DNA from: Rhizobium sp. NZLR1
Lineage (GTDB): Bacteria; Pseudomonadota; Alphaproteobacteria; Rhizobiales; Rhizobiaceae
Assembly: GCF_017357385.1 (NCBI RefSeq)
Contig: NZ_CP071633.1
Coordinates: forward strand, 1-64,000
Direction of reading: 5' to 3'
DNA length: 64,000 nucleotides
Shown: positions 45,406-53,063 of the stretch, piece after piece
How positions within the stretch are numbered: position 1 is the first letter of the stretch
How the letters are laid out: each line of letters opens with the position of its first letter
The notes under the pieces: model-generated
The model's input: only the letters and a program-made list of their open reading frames with translations
Databases searched by the model: none
What the model was told of the DNA's origin: nothing
Translations under genes and position numbers: made by a program

Positions 45406-46265
45406 TCGTCCGCCTCCGTCTCGGAAGCGGCGTCTGCCTGAGGATCCGGCTCACGCTCCTCGGTCATGACGTAGAGGCCCGAGATCCAGCGGCTGCTGCC
45501 GCCCGGATCGTCCTTGATGGCCTGATGGGCGATCTTGTTGAGCTTGAGAAGCATCGCCATCCCTTCCTCGCGCGCGATTTCGTCGAGCCGGGCGGCGAGC
45601 GCTGGCGACATCCCATCATAATGAACGGCACGTTCGAAATAGGGAGGAGGGTCGTTCATCAGGTTCATGACCGACGCCTGCACATGGTCACGAAGGTTGC
45701 GGGTAAAATAATGCCGGCGGGCTTCGTCGCCGGCATTGGGCACGATCGATGAAAGGTTGAGCCGGACCCAGCCGTTGTCGTCGACAACGACGATGCCCTT
45801 GTCCAGCCAGTCGTCGAGGATGGAGCGGGGATGGACGTCTTTGGTGATGTCGCTGACCAGGCTCTCGAATGAGGGAACACCATCGCTGGACGTCCGGGGC
45901 AAAGTGCTCGGCCTGTCCTCGGCATCGCAATAAAGCGGATCGGCAAGCCACCGCGCAAGGATGCGGCTCGTCTGCGAAACGCCCACGGTCAGGAACGATG
46001 GATCAAGCGCCAGTCCGCGCAGCCGGTTGACGTCCTTGCGGTGGATGCCTGTCAGCAGCGAGATGCGGCTATCCGTCTGCTGCTTGTTCGGCAGCGCGAA
46101 TTCCTTCTCCGCCACCTCGATATAAAGCCGGCGAAGGACGACCGAAAAAGCGGTGAAGTTGAAGCCGGAGGCGAGAGCGAGTTTGACTAGCGGGCGGAGC
46201 ACGCGGACCAGCATGGCCTGCAAGGTCTCTTCGGAGAACGGAAGCTTCGCGCGCGGCTTTGACAT
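45402..46265 (-). CDS. DUF6502 family protein
   Basis: A 287-residue cytoplasmic protein matching the DUF6502 type, with a winged-helix-like N-terminal half (FTAFSVVLRRLYIEVAEKEF near residue 35, then ISLLTGIHRKDVNRL near 68). It might be a DNA-binding regulator of the secreted DUF5666 partner encoded immediately downstream. The start at 46265 is chosen for family fit; an open frame extends upstream to 46373. Confidence 0.72.
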   Translation of the reverse strand: MSKPRAKLPFSEETLQAMLVRVLRPLVKLALASGFNFTAFSVVLRRLYIEVAEKEFALPNKQQTDSRISLLTGIHRKDVNRLRGLALDPSFLTVGVSQTSRILARWLADPLYCDAEDRPSTLPRTSSDGVPSFESLVSDITKDVHPRSILDDWLDKGIVVVDDNGWVRLNLSSIVPNAGDEARRHYFTRNLRDHVQASVMNLMNDPPPYFERAVHYDGMSPALAARLDEIAREEGMAMLLKLNKIAHQAIKDDPGGSSRWISGLYVMTEEREPDPQADAASETEADE

Positions 46266-46448
46266 CAAGAAACACTCGGCCTGTGAAAGACCATTGCCGG
46301 CAGACTTCGACAATCGTCCTTGGTCTTCCCTATGGCAAAGTCCACACTGCCGCAACGCACAGGCGACAAGCAAGCCCGGTCCTTGCCATGCTCCCTGGCG
46401 GCGCGCGCACGATCGCGACGCCTTCCTGAAGGTATTTTTCTTATTCTA

Positions 46449-46823
46449 TCAATGTCTTGTGTTCTCCGACTCGGGGGACAGCAAGGCGCCCTGGCGCCAG
46501 TCGATCAACCGGTCGATTCGAGCAATCTTGTGGAAAACCTCGAAGACGTCGAATGACGAGCCTTTCTCGATGTAGGAGGCCAGGAGCTCGCAAAGCTCGA
46601 AGATTTCGGGGGGCGTTCCCGTCATCTCTACACCGTCGTCGGTGAAAATCCCCGATCGCGGCCACGCCTGGGCCTGTTGCTCGTCGAGCTTGCTGCCGAC
46701 GAAAGGGATCGTATTGATGATGCCTGAGGCAAGCGCAAAGGCGGCCTCAGCCACGATTTCGGAGCAGCTCGTGTTGGGCTCTCTCGTTAAGGCCGGTATT
46801 TGCAGCCGCTTGAATTCCCGCAT
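46449..46823 (-). CDS. Hypothetical protein behind flgL
   Basis: A 124-residue protein not recognised. It starts 10 bp after flgL (ATG at 46823; a TTG two codons earlier is possible). Near residue 35 a short hydrophobic segment (ALASGIINTIPFVG) occurs, and the C-terminal half is acidic and helical. It occupies the place where flaF/flbT stand in chromosomal rhizobial clusters, but it does not look like either. It may be a hook-satellite-specific chaperone or regulator; this is only suggested by position. Confidence 0.6.
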   Translation of the reverse strand: MREFKRLQIPALTREPNTSCSEIVAEAAFALASGIINTIPFVGSKLDEQQAQAWPRSGIFTDDGVEMTGTPPEIFELCELLASYIEKGSSFDVFEVFHKIARIDRLIDWRQGALLSPESENTRH

Positions 46824-46833
46824 TTTCAATCCG

Positions 46834-47880
46834 TCAGAGATAGTTGACCAGGCTCAGGCCCTGGAGTTTTGAGACGAGCGTGTAGGCCGTTTCCAGTTGC
46901 GTCTGCAGCTGGTTGACGAGCGTCGAAGCCTCATAGGCATCCACGCCCTGGAGATCGACGAGGTTTCCCTGAAGCAGGCTCGACTGGGCATCGAGCGCGT
47001 CATTTGCCTTTTCGACCCGTTCTTGCGAGAGGCCGAGCTGGCTTTGCTGCGTCACGATGCCTGAAGTCGCCTGCGCGGCATAACCGATCGCCTTCGATGC
47101 CACCGTGCTCTGTGCGTCGGCGCTGAGATCCTGGCCGAAGAGCGCGGAGACGACGACGGAGGCAAGCGCCAGATAACGCATGCCTTCGGAATTGGCGTTG
47201 GTGGACGAGGTGATGGTTTCCGAGCCGCTGATCCGGCTTGTCATGTCGGTGCTGGAAGCGGTCGACCAGCCTCCCGAAGCGTCCGTCCAGGCGCTTTCGG
47301 AAAACATCGGCTCGACGGTATCGGTGATGAAAGTGCCGATTTCCTCGCCGGTCAGATCGTTGACGTCTTTTCCAAGGCCGGTTGCATAATCGCCCAGCGC
47401 GGTCACGATCGCATCCGAGACCGTAGAGGACTGATCGGTCAGAGGCTGGCTGTCGAGGTTCGTTCCGCCAAACAGGAACTCGCCATTCACCTCGGTGTTC
47501 GCCGTCGAGATCAGCTGAGAAATCGTGGCGCCCGCCGTCTGCAGGGCAACGGCGATGCTGGTCGTATCCTGGCTCGCCTGGAGCGCTGTCAGGTTCGAGA
47601 CCAGGCTATCGCCGGCATCCTTGAGGCTCGAAAGGGCGGTCTGCGATGCTTCCATGCGCAATCCGACGACGGCATTACTTGACTGGAACGAGGCGGCCTG
47701 GTCGATGGCGCTGGTCAGATTGATCGTTTTCGCGGCGCCGGCGCCAAGGGAGACGCCGATATCGGCGTAGGTTCCGGTCGTCGCCTCCGTCGAGGCCTGC
47801 TGCAGCTTGGTTTGGGACTGGCTGATGGTCAGACGCAGGACGTTCTGCATCGCCGATGACGAGACAAAAGAGGCTTTCAT
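46834..47880 (-). CDS. flgL: Hook-filament junction protein FlgL (HAP3)
   Basis: A 348-residue flagellin-fold protein: N-terminal coiled coil (residues 5-70, TISQSQTKLQQASTEATTG) and C-terminal coiled coil (about 280-348, ending KLQGLSLVNYL). There is no signal peptide, as expected for export by the flagellar type III apparatus. It lies 2 bp behind flgK. The length is normal for rhizobial FlgL. Confidence 0.9.
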   Translation of the reverse strand: MKASFVSSSAMQNVLRLTISQSQTKLQQASTEATTGTYADIGVSLGAGAAKTINLTSAIDQAASFQSSNAVVGLRMEASQTALSSLKDAGDSLVSNLTALQASQDTTSIAVALQTAGATISQLISTANTEVNGEFLFGGTNLDSQPLTDQSSTVSDAIVTALGDYATGLGKDVNDLTGEEIGTFITDTVEPMFSESAWTDASGGWSTASSTDMTSRISGSETITSSTNANSEGMRYLALASVVVSALFGQDLSADAQSTVASKAIGYAAQATSGIVTQQSQLGLSQERVEKANDALDAQSSLLQGNLVDLQGVDAYEASTLVNQLQTQLETAYTLVSKLQGLSLVNYL

Positions 47881-47882
47881 GA

Positions 47883-49343
47883 CTAGCTCGCTATATCGAG
47901 GAGCGACTGGAACATCTCGTCGATGACGTTCAGGATCTTTGTCGCCGCTTTGTAGGATTGTTCGATATCGAGGAGGAGCGTCAGCTCCTCGTCGAGGTTG
48001 ACGCCGGCCTCGTTGGAATAGGCCTCGTCGGAGCGCGATAGCGCCGCAGATGTGTTTTCGGAGGCCGCCGTCGCATCGCTGCGGTATTGTTCGAGCCAGC
48101 CGATCGAGGAACTGGCATAGTCCATCAGGCTTTGCGATGTGGAAAGACCGGCGTCGGAGGAGAACGAGCGCTGTTCCGTCAACGCCGTATACAGGGCGTC
48201 GAGATTGTCCGAGAAGCCGCTGTCGCCCGAGCTGTTGAGATCGGTGATGCCGCTGATCGTTCCGTCGCGCAGCTTCGTTGCATCCCCGCCCTCGCTGGTA
48301 ACGACGGCAAGATTGACCGAGATCGAGGACGCGATGCCGGTGATATCGTCGGAATCCGAGGGTGTTCCTCCAGTTGCTCCGGCCGCCGTCGTCCAGACGA
48401 AAAGTGCGGGTGCGCTGGTGCTGCCGTCGGTTTCCGAGAAGGCCTGGACGAGGGACTTGGCGAGCTCGTCGAGCTGAGCCTGGAATGTCGGGGCGATTTC
48501 GTCGCGAAGCTGCAGCAGCGCCTGCAGGCTGCCCGAGGCACTTGTCGTCGATCCCTCGCCGGCGTCGAGCGCAACGCCGTCTATATAGACGGAATTGCCC
48601 TCCGTTCCGGCGACGTAGGTTGTCGTGGGCACGTATGTGACGGTGCGCGGTATGGTCTCGAACAGCACGGTGCCGTCAGAGGTGTAGAGCGCCATGTCGT
48701 TATTGTCGCGGACGGCGGTGGTCACACCGACGATCGAGGAGATCTGCTTCAGAAGCTTTTCACGCTCGTCGAGAGCCGAGGACGTATCGGCGCCCGTCGC
48801 TGTCGCCCCCTTGACCGCATTGTTGGCGGTTTCGAACTGCGACAATAGCGTATTCAGCGATGAGACCTGCGTGGCGATCTCCGCATCGGCATCGGCTCTG
48901 ATCGACTGGACGCCGTCGCTTGCGGTATTCAGCGAATTGGCCAGATCCTGCGCGGCGGTGACAGCCGATTGCGCGGCGGTCGTGCTGCTCGGCGATGTAG
49001 CGAATGTCTGCAGCGCCTGCTGAAATGCCGAGAGATAAGTGCTCGGCGAGGTCTCGTAGTCATTGCCGCCCGTCAGCGACTTCAGGCTTTCGAGGCCGGT
49101 CACAAGCGTCTGCTGGGCGCTGTCCTTGGCGTTCGATTGCAGATACTGGGCCAGCAGCGCGGTTTCCTGCGCCCGGCTGATGCTGACGACCTGAGCGCCG
49201 GACAGAGACGTCGTTATCGACGCCTCGCGTCTGACATAGTCGGAATTTCCGACATTGGCGATGTTGGTCGAGACGACGCTGCTTTGCTGGCCGGTATTGT
49301 TGAAAATACTTTGGACGCTGTTCAAGGCGGAGGTAAGCGACAT
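47883..49343 (-). CDS. flgK: Hook-associated protein FlgK (HAP1)
   Basis: A 486-residue HAP1. The N-terminus (ALNSVQSIFNNTGQQSSVVSTNIAN) and C-terminus (VNLDEELTLLLDIEQSYKAATKIL) carry the rod/hook-type heptad regions, and the central part is Ser/Thr/Asp-rich. It lies 13 bp behind flgE and is exported without a signal peptide. Confidence 0.93.
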   Translation of the reverse strand: MSLTSALNSVQSIFNNTGQQSSVVSTNIANVGNSDYVRREASITTSLSGAQVVSISRAQETALLAQYLQSNAKDSAQQTLVTGLESLKSLTGGNDYETSPSTYLSAFQQALQTFATSPSSTTAAQSAVTAAQDLANSLNTASDGVQSIRADADAEIATQVSSLNTLLSQFETANNAVKGATATGADTSSALDEREKLLKQISSIVGVTTAVRDNNDMALYTSDGTVLFETIPRTVTYVPTTTYVAGTEGNSVYIDGVALDAGEGSTTSASGSLQALLQLRDEIAPTFQAQLDELAKSLVQAFSETDGSTSAPALFVWTTAAGATGGTPSDSDDITGIASSISVNLAVVTSEGGDATKLRDGTISGITDLNSSGDSGFSDNLDALYTALTEQRSFSSDAGLSTSQSLMDYASSSIGWLEQYRSDATAASENTSAALSRSDEAYSNEAGVNLDEELTLLLDIEQSYKAATKILNVIDEMFQSLLDIAS

Positions 49344-49356
49344 CTAGGCGCTCCCT

Positions 49357-50649
49357 TTATCGTTTCAGGTTGACGAGGACATCCATGATGTCGGAGCCGG
49401 TCTGAAACACCTTCGAATTGGCGGTATAGCTGCGCTGCGCCTCGATCATTTCCGTCAGTTCGCCGGCGAGATCGACGTTCGAACTCTCGAGGGCGCCGGA
49501 CTGGATGGAGCCGAGCCCGTTCGTCTGCGGAAAGCCGGTGACCGTGACGCCGGACAATCCGTTGGCGCTGTAGACGTTGCCGCTGAGCAGCGTCAGATTG
49601 TCGGGGCTGGCGACCGTCGCAAGCGGGATCTGATAGAGCGCCTTCGTCGCGCCATTCGCATAGGAGACCGATACCACGCCGTCCGTCCCTATGGACACCG
49701 AGCTGACGGCACTGGCTGCCTGACCATCGGCAGAGCCCGTCGCCGAGAAGTCGGAGGCAAGCTGGGTGAAGTCCGAATAATCCATGGTGATCGTCTTTGC
49801 CGTGACCGGATCGACGATATCCGTGTCGGTCGCAGACGTCAGCTGGCCGTCGGCGTCGAAGGAGAGCGTCGCGACGCTCACCGCACTGGAGGAGTAGGGG
49901 AAGGACGTCGTGCCGCCGGTCGCTGCATCGGCATTGCGGTAAACCGAGACTTCCCAGGTGCTTCCAGTGACCGCGCCGGCTGAATCCGTCGTGACACCCG
50001 TCTTGGTGAAATAGTAGTCGTACTGGACGGTGCCGCCGAGGCTGTCATAGGCAACCAGCGACATCTTCTGCGTATCGTCGGTGACACCAGAGGAATTGGC
50101 GCTCGGCAGCGTCGTCGCATCCGTGACGACAATTGCCTCGGAATTCAGGTTGCCGCTGAAATAGGCGCTGGTCGAAGCGATCGCGCTCAAGCCCGATTGG
50201 GCGACGTTAACCGGCACCAGGCCGTCGAAACCGTTGACGACAACCGCCGGCACGCCGGAATCATAAGAATACCCCATAAGGGTGAAACCGGCGCTGTTGA
50301 CCAGATTGCCGTCGCTATCGACCGAGAAGTCGCCGGCCCGGGTAAGAACCGGCGTGCCGTCGGGGCTTTGCACGATGAAGAACCCGTCTCCTGATATCGC
50401 CAGGTCGTAATCCGAGGTCGTATAGGAGATGTCGCCCTGTTCGGAAATCGCCTGGCGCACGGATGTCTGGACGCCGCCGGAATTGTAATTGCCTGAGGAC
50501 GACGGCAGGACCAGCGACGAGAAGGAGGTGGAAACGGCTTTGTAGCCGACCGTGTTTGCGTTGGCGATATTGTCGGAAACCGTGCTCAGCCGGTTTGCCT
50601 GGGCGCTCATGCCTGAGACGGCGGTTTTCATACTTCCAAAAATGCTCAT
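49357..50649 (-). CDS. flgE: Flagellar hook protein FlgE
   Basis: A 430-residue hook protein. The N-terminal signature MSAQANRLSTVSDNIANANT (residues 14-33) and C-terminal ESSNVDLAGELTEMIEAQRS (about 383) are diagnostic. The start has aagga 8 nt upstream. It is first in a minus-strand run flgE-flgK-flgL. No basal-body, motor, export or flagellin gene is seen around it. Confidence 0.94.
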   Translation of the reverse strand: MSIFGSMKTAVSGMSAQANRLSTVSDNIANANTVGYKAVSTSFSSLVLPSSSGNYNSGGVQTSVRQAISEQGDISYTTSDYDLAISGDGFFIVQSPDGTPVLTRAGDFSVDSDGNLVNSAGFTLMGYSYDSGVPAVVVNGFDGLVPVNVAQSGLSAIASTSAYFSGNLNSEAIVVTDATTLPSANSSGVTDDTQKMSLVAYDSLGGTVQYDYYFTKTGVTTDSAGAVTGSTWEVSVYRNADAATGGTTSFPYSSSAVSVATLSFDADGQLTSATDTDIVDPVTAKTITMDYSDFTQLASDFSATGSADGQAASAVSSVSIGTDGVVSVSYANGATKALYQIPLATVASPDNLTLLSGNVYSANGLSGVTVTGFPQTNGLGSIQSGALESSNVDLAGELTEMIEAQRSYTANSKVFQTGSDIMDVLVNLKR

Positions 50650-51011
50650 GGCTCAATCCTTAAAGGTTGGGGAACATGCCATGTGGCGACAGGCTTCCAG
50701 ATCCCGGATTGCGGGCGCACGACATCGCTGGCGCCGGGCAAAGCCCACACCGGTCGATGATCTGATTGTCTGGACTGACCCCGTGATGGCGATAGGCGCT
50801 TCGGCTCATCCGTGCGCTGGTGTCGTGCGCCTATTGCGGCGCACCATTTGTTCGGCTGACGGCTATGGCGGCGTTCCTGCTAGAGCATGATGCCGAAAAG
50901 TGTGAGCGGTTTTCTTATGACATCATGCGCTAACTCTCTAATTTAGAACAGGATTCAGAATTTAGGCCGACCGGGCCTAAAATCATCCTGGTCTAAACAA
51001 CTAGGCGGTCG
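50650..51011. other. Intergenic region upstream of flgE with a repeat element
   Basis: These 362 bp hold no credible gene. The part near flgE (50650-50880) presumably carries its promoter, not resolved by eye. Two 11-bp inverted arms, GGCGCACGACA (50714-50724) and its complement (50821-50831), are present. The remainder is the dispersed repeat. Confidence 0.5.
50882..50993 (-). repeat. Dispersed mosaic repeat, copy 2 (RIME-like)
   Basis: The reverse complement of this stretch aligns over its whole length with 8526-8635, with about 88 percent identity by eye and a one-base gap. This copy is purely intergenic and provides the comparison for the repeat that overlaps the PfkB start. Confidence 0.82.
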
Positions 51012-51887
51012 TCAGCCCGTGGCAGTGTACAATGAACCGGTGCCGGATGTGTCGAGCAGATCAAAGAGCTGGCTCGCCTGGCTTTCGGTGACGTCGTCCG
51101 GCCTACCGGCCATGAATTCGTCCAATGTCACGAGTCCGTCTCCATTCGTATCGAGATCTGAGAGCAGGGATGCAGACTGGTCATTGTCGGCGGGCGGCGG
51201 TGGCGGCGGTCCGTCGGGACGTTGCGATGACTGAGAGGACATGGCCTCGGTCAGCGCATCGACCGATAGGGACCCGGCGCTTTCGCTGTCGAAGCTATCG
51301 AAAAGCGTGCCGGCCTGATCTTCCGTCACATCGGACGGCCGGCCTGCGACGAACTCCGCCTTGCTCACCAGCCCGTCACCATCGGTATCGAGATCGGAGA
51401 TCAGGGATGCAGACTGATCGTCGTCGGCCGGCGGCGGCGGTGGCGGTCCGTCGGGACGTTGCGATTGCAGGGCGGACATGTCCTCAGTGAGCGCATCGAC
51501 CGATAGCGAGCCGGAATCTTCGCTGTCGAAGCTGTCGAACAGCGTACCGGCCTGATCCTCTGTCACGTCGGACGGCCGGGCTGCGACGAACTCGGCCTTG
51601 CTCACATAGCCGTCGCCATCGCTGTCCAACTGCCCAACGTCCATGCCGGCGCCGCCGCCCTGCTCTTGGCTGGAGCCGGACTGACCGGTGAGGCCGTTCA
51701 TCGCCAGCGACATCAACTGGGCCATGAGTTTCTCGGCACTGTTGGTCGTGTCTTCGTCGGACTGCTGGCTTGTGGTTGATTTTTTTGCCGAAACCGTATT
51801 ACAGGATAGGATGTCCTGGGATGCGGATGTCGAGCTCTTGCTATAGGAATAGGAAGAAATTGATGTTGCGGCCGAAATGGTCGTCAT
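51012..51887 (-). CDS. Tandem-repeat EF-hand protein with polyproline linkers
   Basis: A 291-residue acidic protein. After a Ser/Thr-rich head (1-75) come three units of 79 residues. Each has a canonical EF-hand loop (D88, D167, D246; for example DSDGDGYVSKAEF), a second weaker loop (D121, D200, D279; DSEDSGSLSVDA) and, between units, QRPDGPPPPPPA linkers. The last unit is shortened and ends at GSLYTATG. There is no signal peptide; if exported, the flagellar apparatus is a candidate route. It is divergent from a TetR regulator with an operator-like dyad 41-56 bp before its start. Confidence 0.82.
   Translation of the reverse strand: MTTISAATSISSYSYSKSSTSASQDILSCNTVSAKKSTTSQQSDEDTTNSAEKLMAQLMSLAMNGLTGQSGSSQEQGGGAGMDVGQLDSDGDGYVSKAEFVAARPSDVTEDQAGTLFDSFDSEDSGSLSVDALTEDMSALQSQRPDGPPPPPPADDDQSASLISDLDTDGDGLVSKAEFVAGRPSDVTEDQAGTLFDSFDSESAGSLSVDALTEAMSSQSSQRPDGPPPPPPADNDQSASLLSDLDTNGDGLVTLDEFMAGRPDDVTESQASQLFDLLDTSGTGSLYTATG
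51151..51861. repeat. 237-bp tandem repeat within the EF-hand gene
   Basis: The DNA repeats with a period of 237 bp (unit starts at 51151, 51388 and about 51625). The first two units are highly similar by eye, including the cggtccgtcgggacgttgcga segment; the third matches only in part. The similarity at DNA level points to recent internal duplication. Confidence 0.7.
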
Positions 51888-51927
51888 AAGCGCTCCATCG
51901 CTAGAGGGTGGGGATGCAACGCATTAC

Positions 51928-51943
51928 AGAACTTATGAGTTCT
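51928..51943. promoter_or_regulatory. TetR operator candidate 1
   Basis: AGAACT-tatg-AGTTCT is a perfect 6-bp dyad with a 4-nt centre in the gap between the EF-hand gene and the divergent tetR gene. A near-identical dyad occurs at 52743-52762. Confidence 0.6.
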
Positions 51944-52050
51944 CTAAATCGAAATTGCTAATGCCACAACCGAAAAAATCATCCCTCAGAAATCGCAGTC
52001 CGCTTTTCAGGCTCGTCGGCATGCGCTTCGGTAAGGCGGTCTAGATCGTC

Positions 52051-52698
52051 ATGGATGGTGTCGACGAGCCCGCAGATGAGCCGCGCAAGCGAGGCCGGCC
52101 GAAAGTCTCCAGCGATGAGGACAAGCGGGCACATATCGTCGAAATCGCTCGCCGTGTTTTTGTAAAATGCGGCTATGCCGGAAGCACGACCGCGGTCGTC
52201 GCCACGGAGGCAGGCGTTTCGAAACAGACGCTCTACAAACTGTTCCAGAGCAAGGAAGAGCTGTTTGCCGCCGTCGTCGGCGCGCATCGGCGCATGATGC
52301 TCGATCTGCCCAGGCCCGCGGAAGATCTCTCGATCGCCGAGAGCCTCGAACGTATCTTCATGATCGACATGGATGAGGAGAAGGACGCGGATCGTGCCGG
52401 TTTCCTGCAGCTCGTCTTTCGCGAGGCGGCTCAGTTTCCTGAGCTTGTCGACATTCTGCAGCATGAAGGCATGCTTGCCAGCCGCCAACACCTTGCCGAC
52501 TGGTTGAACGATCGCCGGGCCGAAGGCAGGTTGGCGCTCGACGACCCGGCAAGCGGCGCCCGCATGCTGATGGACATGATCTTCGGCGGTATGGGCCCGC
52601 CGGAAGGGCGGGCCCAGGCGTGGCCCGATCGGGCGAGGCTGCTTGCCCATCTTCGCCGTTGCATCGCCATCTTTGCCGCTGGCGTCGGCGCCGCCTGA
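52051..52698 (+). CDS. TetR-family regulator
   Basis: A 215-residue TetR-type regulator with a basic N-terminal arm (RKRGRPK), helix-turn-helix at residues 30-70 (AVVATEAGVSKQTLYKLFQSKEEL in two parts) and an all-helical ligand domain. It sits between the EF-hand gene and the DUF1217 gene. Matching dyads in front of both suggest that it represses them, and perhaps itself. The ribosome binding site is weak. Confidence 0.9.
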   Translation: MDGVDEPADEPRKRGRPKVSSDEDKRAHIVEIARRVFVKCGYAGSTTAVVATEAGVSKQTLYKLFQSKEELFAAVVGAHRRMMLDLPRPAEDLSIAESLERIFMIDMDEEKDADRAGFLQLVFREAAQFPELVDILQHEGMLASRQHLADWLNDRRAEGRLALDDPASGARMLMDMIFGGMGPPEGRAQAWPDRARLLAHLRRCIAIFAAGVGAA

Positions 52699-52742
52699 AG
52701 CGCATCGCATTTTTCAACTTCCAATTCCGCATCAGATGAATT

Positions 52743-52762
52743 ATAGAACTATGGAGTTCTAT
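52743..52762. promoter_or_regulatory. TetR operator candidate 2
   Basis: ATAGAACT-atgg-AGTTCTAT is a perfect 8-bp dyad with a 4-nt centre. The inner AGAACT/AGTTCT core is identical to that at 51928-51943. Confidence 0.6.
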
Positions 52763-52880
52763 TAAATTGATTCGGCCACATGGACGTGGCTGTGCTTCGC
52801 CATGATCGGCGCCGACATTCCCGCAGAGATGAAAAGTTCCCCCGTGATTGCCGGCAGGCTTTCGCGCGGCGCCGCCGTGC

Positions 52881-52956
52881 TTAAAGCATGTCGCCCGGAA
52901 GTGTGCAGCGGTTCCGGGATAACGACATGCATAAAAACAGAGGACTAAAGCGCGTC
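52881..52956 (+). repeat. Palindromic dispersed repeat, family 2, copy C
   Basis: ttaaagcatgtcgcccgg, then ggttccgggataacgacatgc and ggactaaagcgcgtcgc; it matches copy A over its full length (inverted) and copy B over most of it. Here it lies in the leader of the DUF1217 gene rather than behind a stop codon. Confidence 0.85.
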
Positions 52957-52988
52957 GCATGAATCAAGTTTGATGCGACGCGCTTTAG
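52945..52988. repeat. 16-bp perfect hairpin
   Basis: CTAAAGCGCGTCGCAT (52945-52960) pairs with ATGCGACGCGCTTTAG (52973-52988) around a 12-nt loop. It overlaps the right end of repeat copy C. It resembles short rhizobial palindromic elements and would be a strong RNA hairpin upstream of the DUF1217 gene. Confidence 0.8.
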
Positions 52989-53063
52989 CGCAAATCCAGC
53001 AAAAGCCGCAGAGCGATTTTGCGTTCGGAAACGCGTAAAAACCAGAGGTTAGAGGGACAAACG

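Larger units (their letters stand above)
52699..53063. other. Leader region of the DUF1217 gene
   Basis: These 365 bp hold no gene. In order they contain a TetR-type dyad (52743), a CCAC-atggac-GTGG dyad, the family 2 palindromic repeat (52881), a 16-bp hairpin (52945) and the ribosome binding site agaggga (53051) before the TTG start. If the promoter lies at the dyad, the transcript has a leader of about 300 nt with two strong hairpins. Confidence 0.6.

Noticed and set aside
50714..50831. 11-bp inverted arms GGCGCACGACA about 96 bp apart upstream of flgE
   Set aside because: The loop is long and nothing ties the arms to a known element; chance is not excluded.
50552..50890. Plus-strand frame over the flgE start and its upstream region
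   Set aside because: It starts inside flgE on the opposite strand and has no domain or ribosome binding site.
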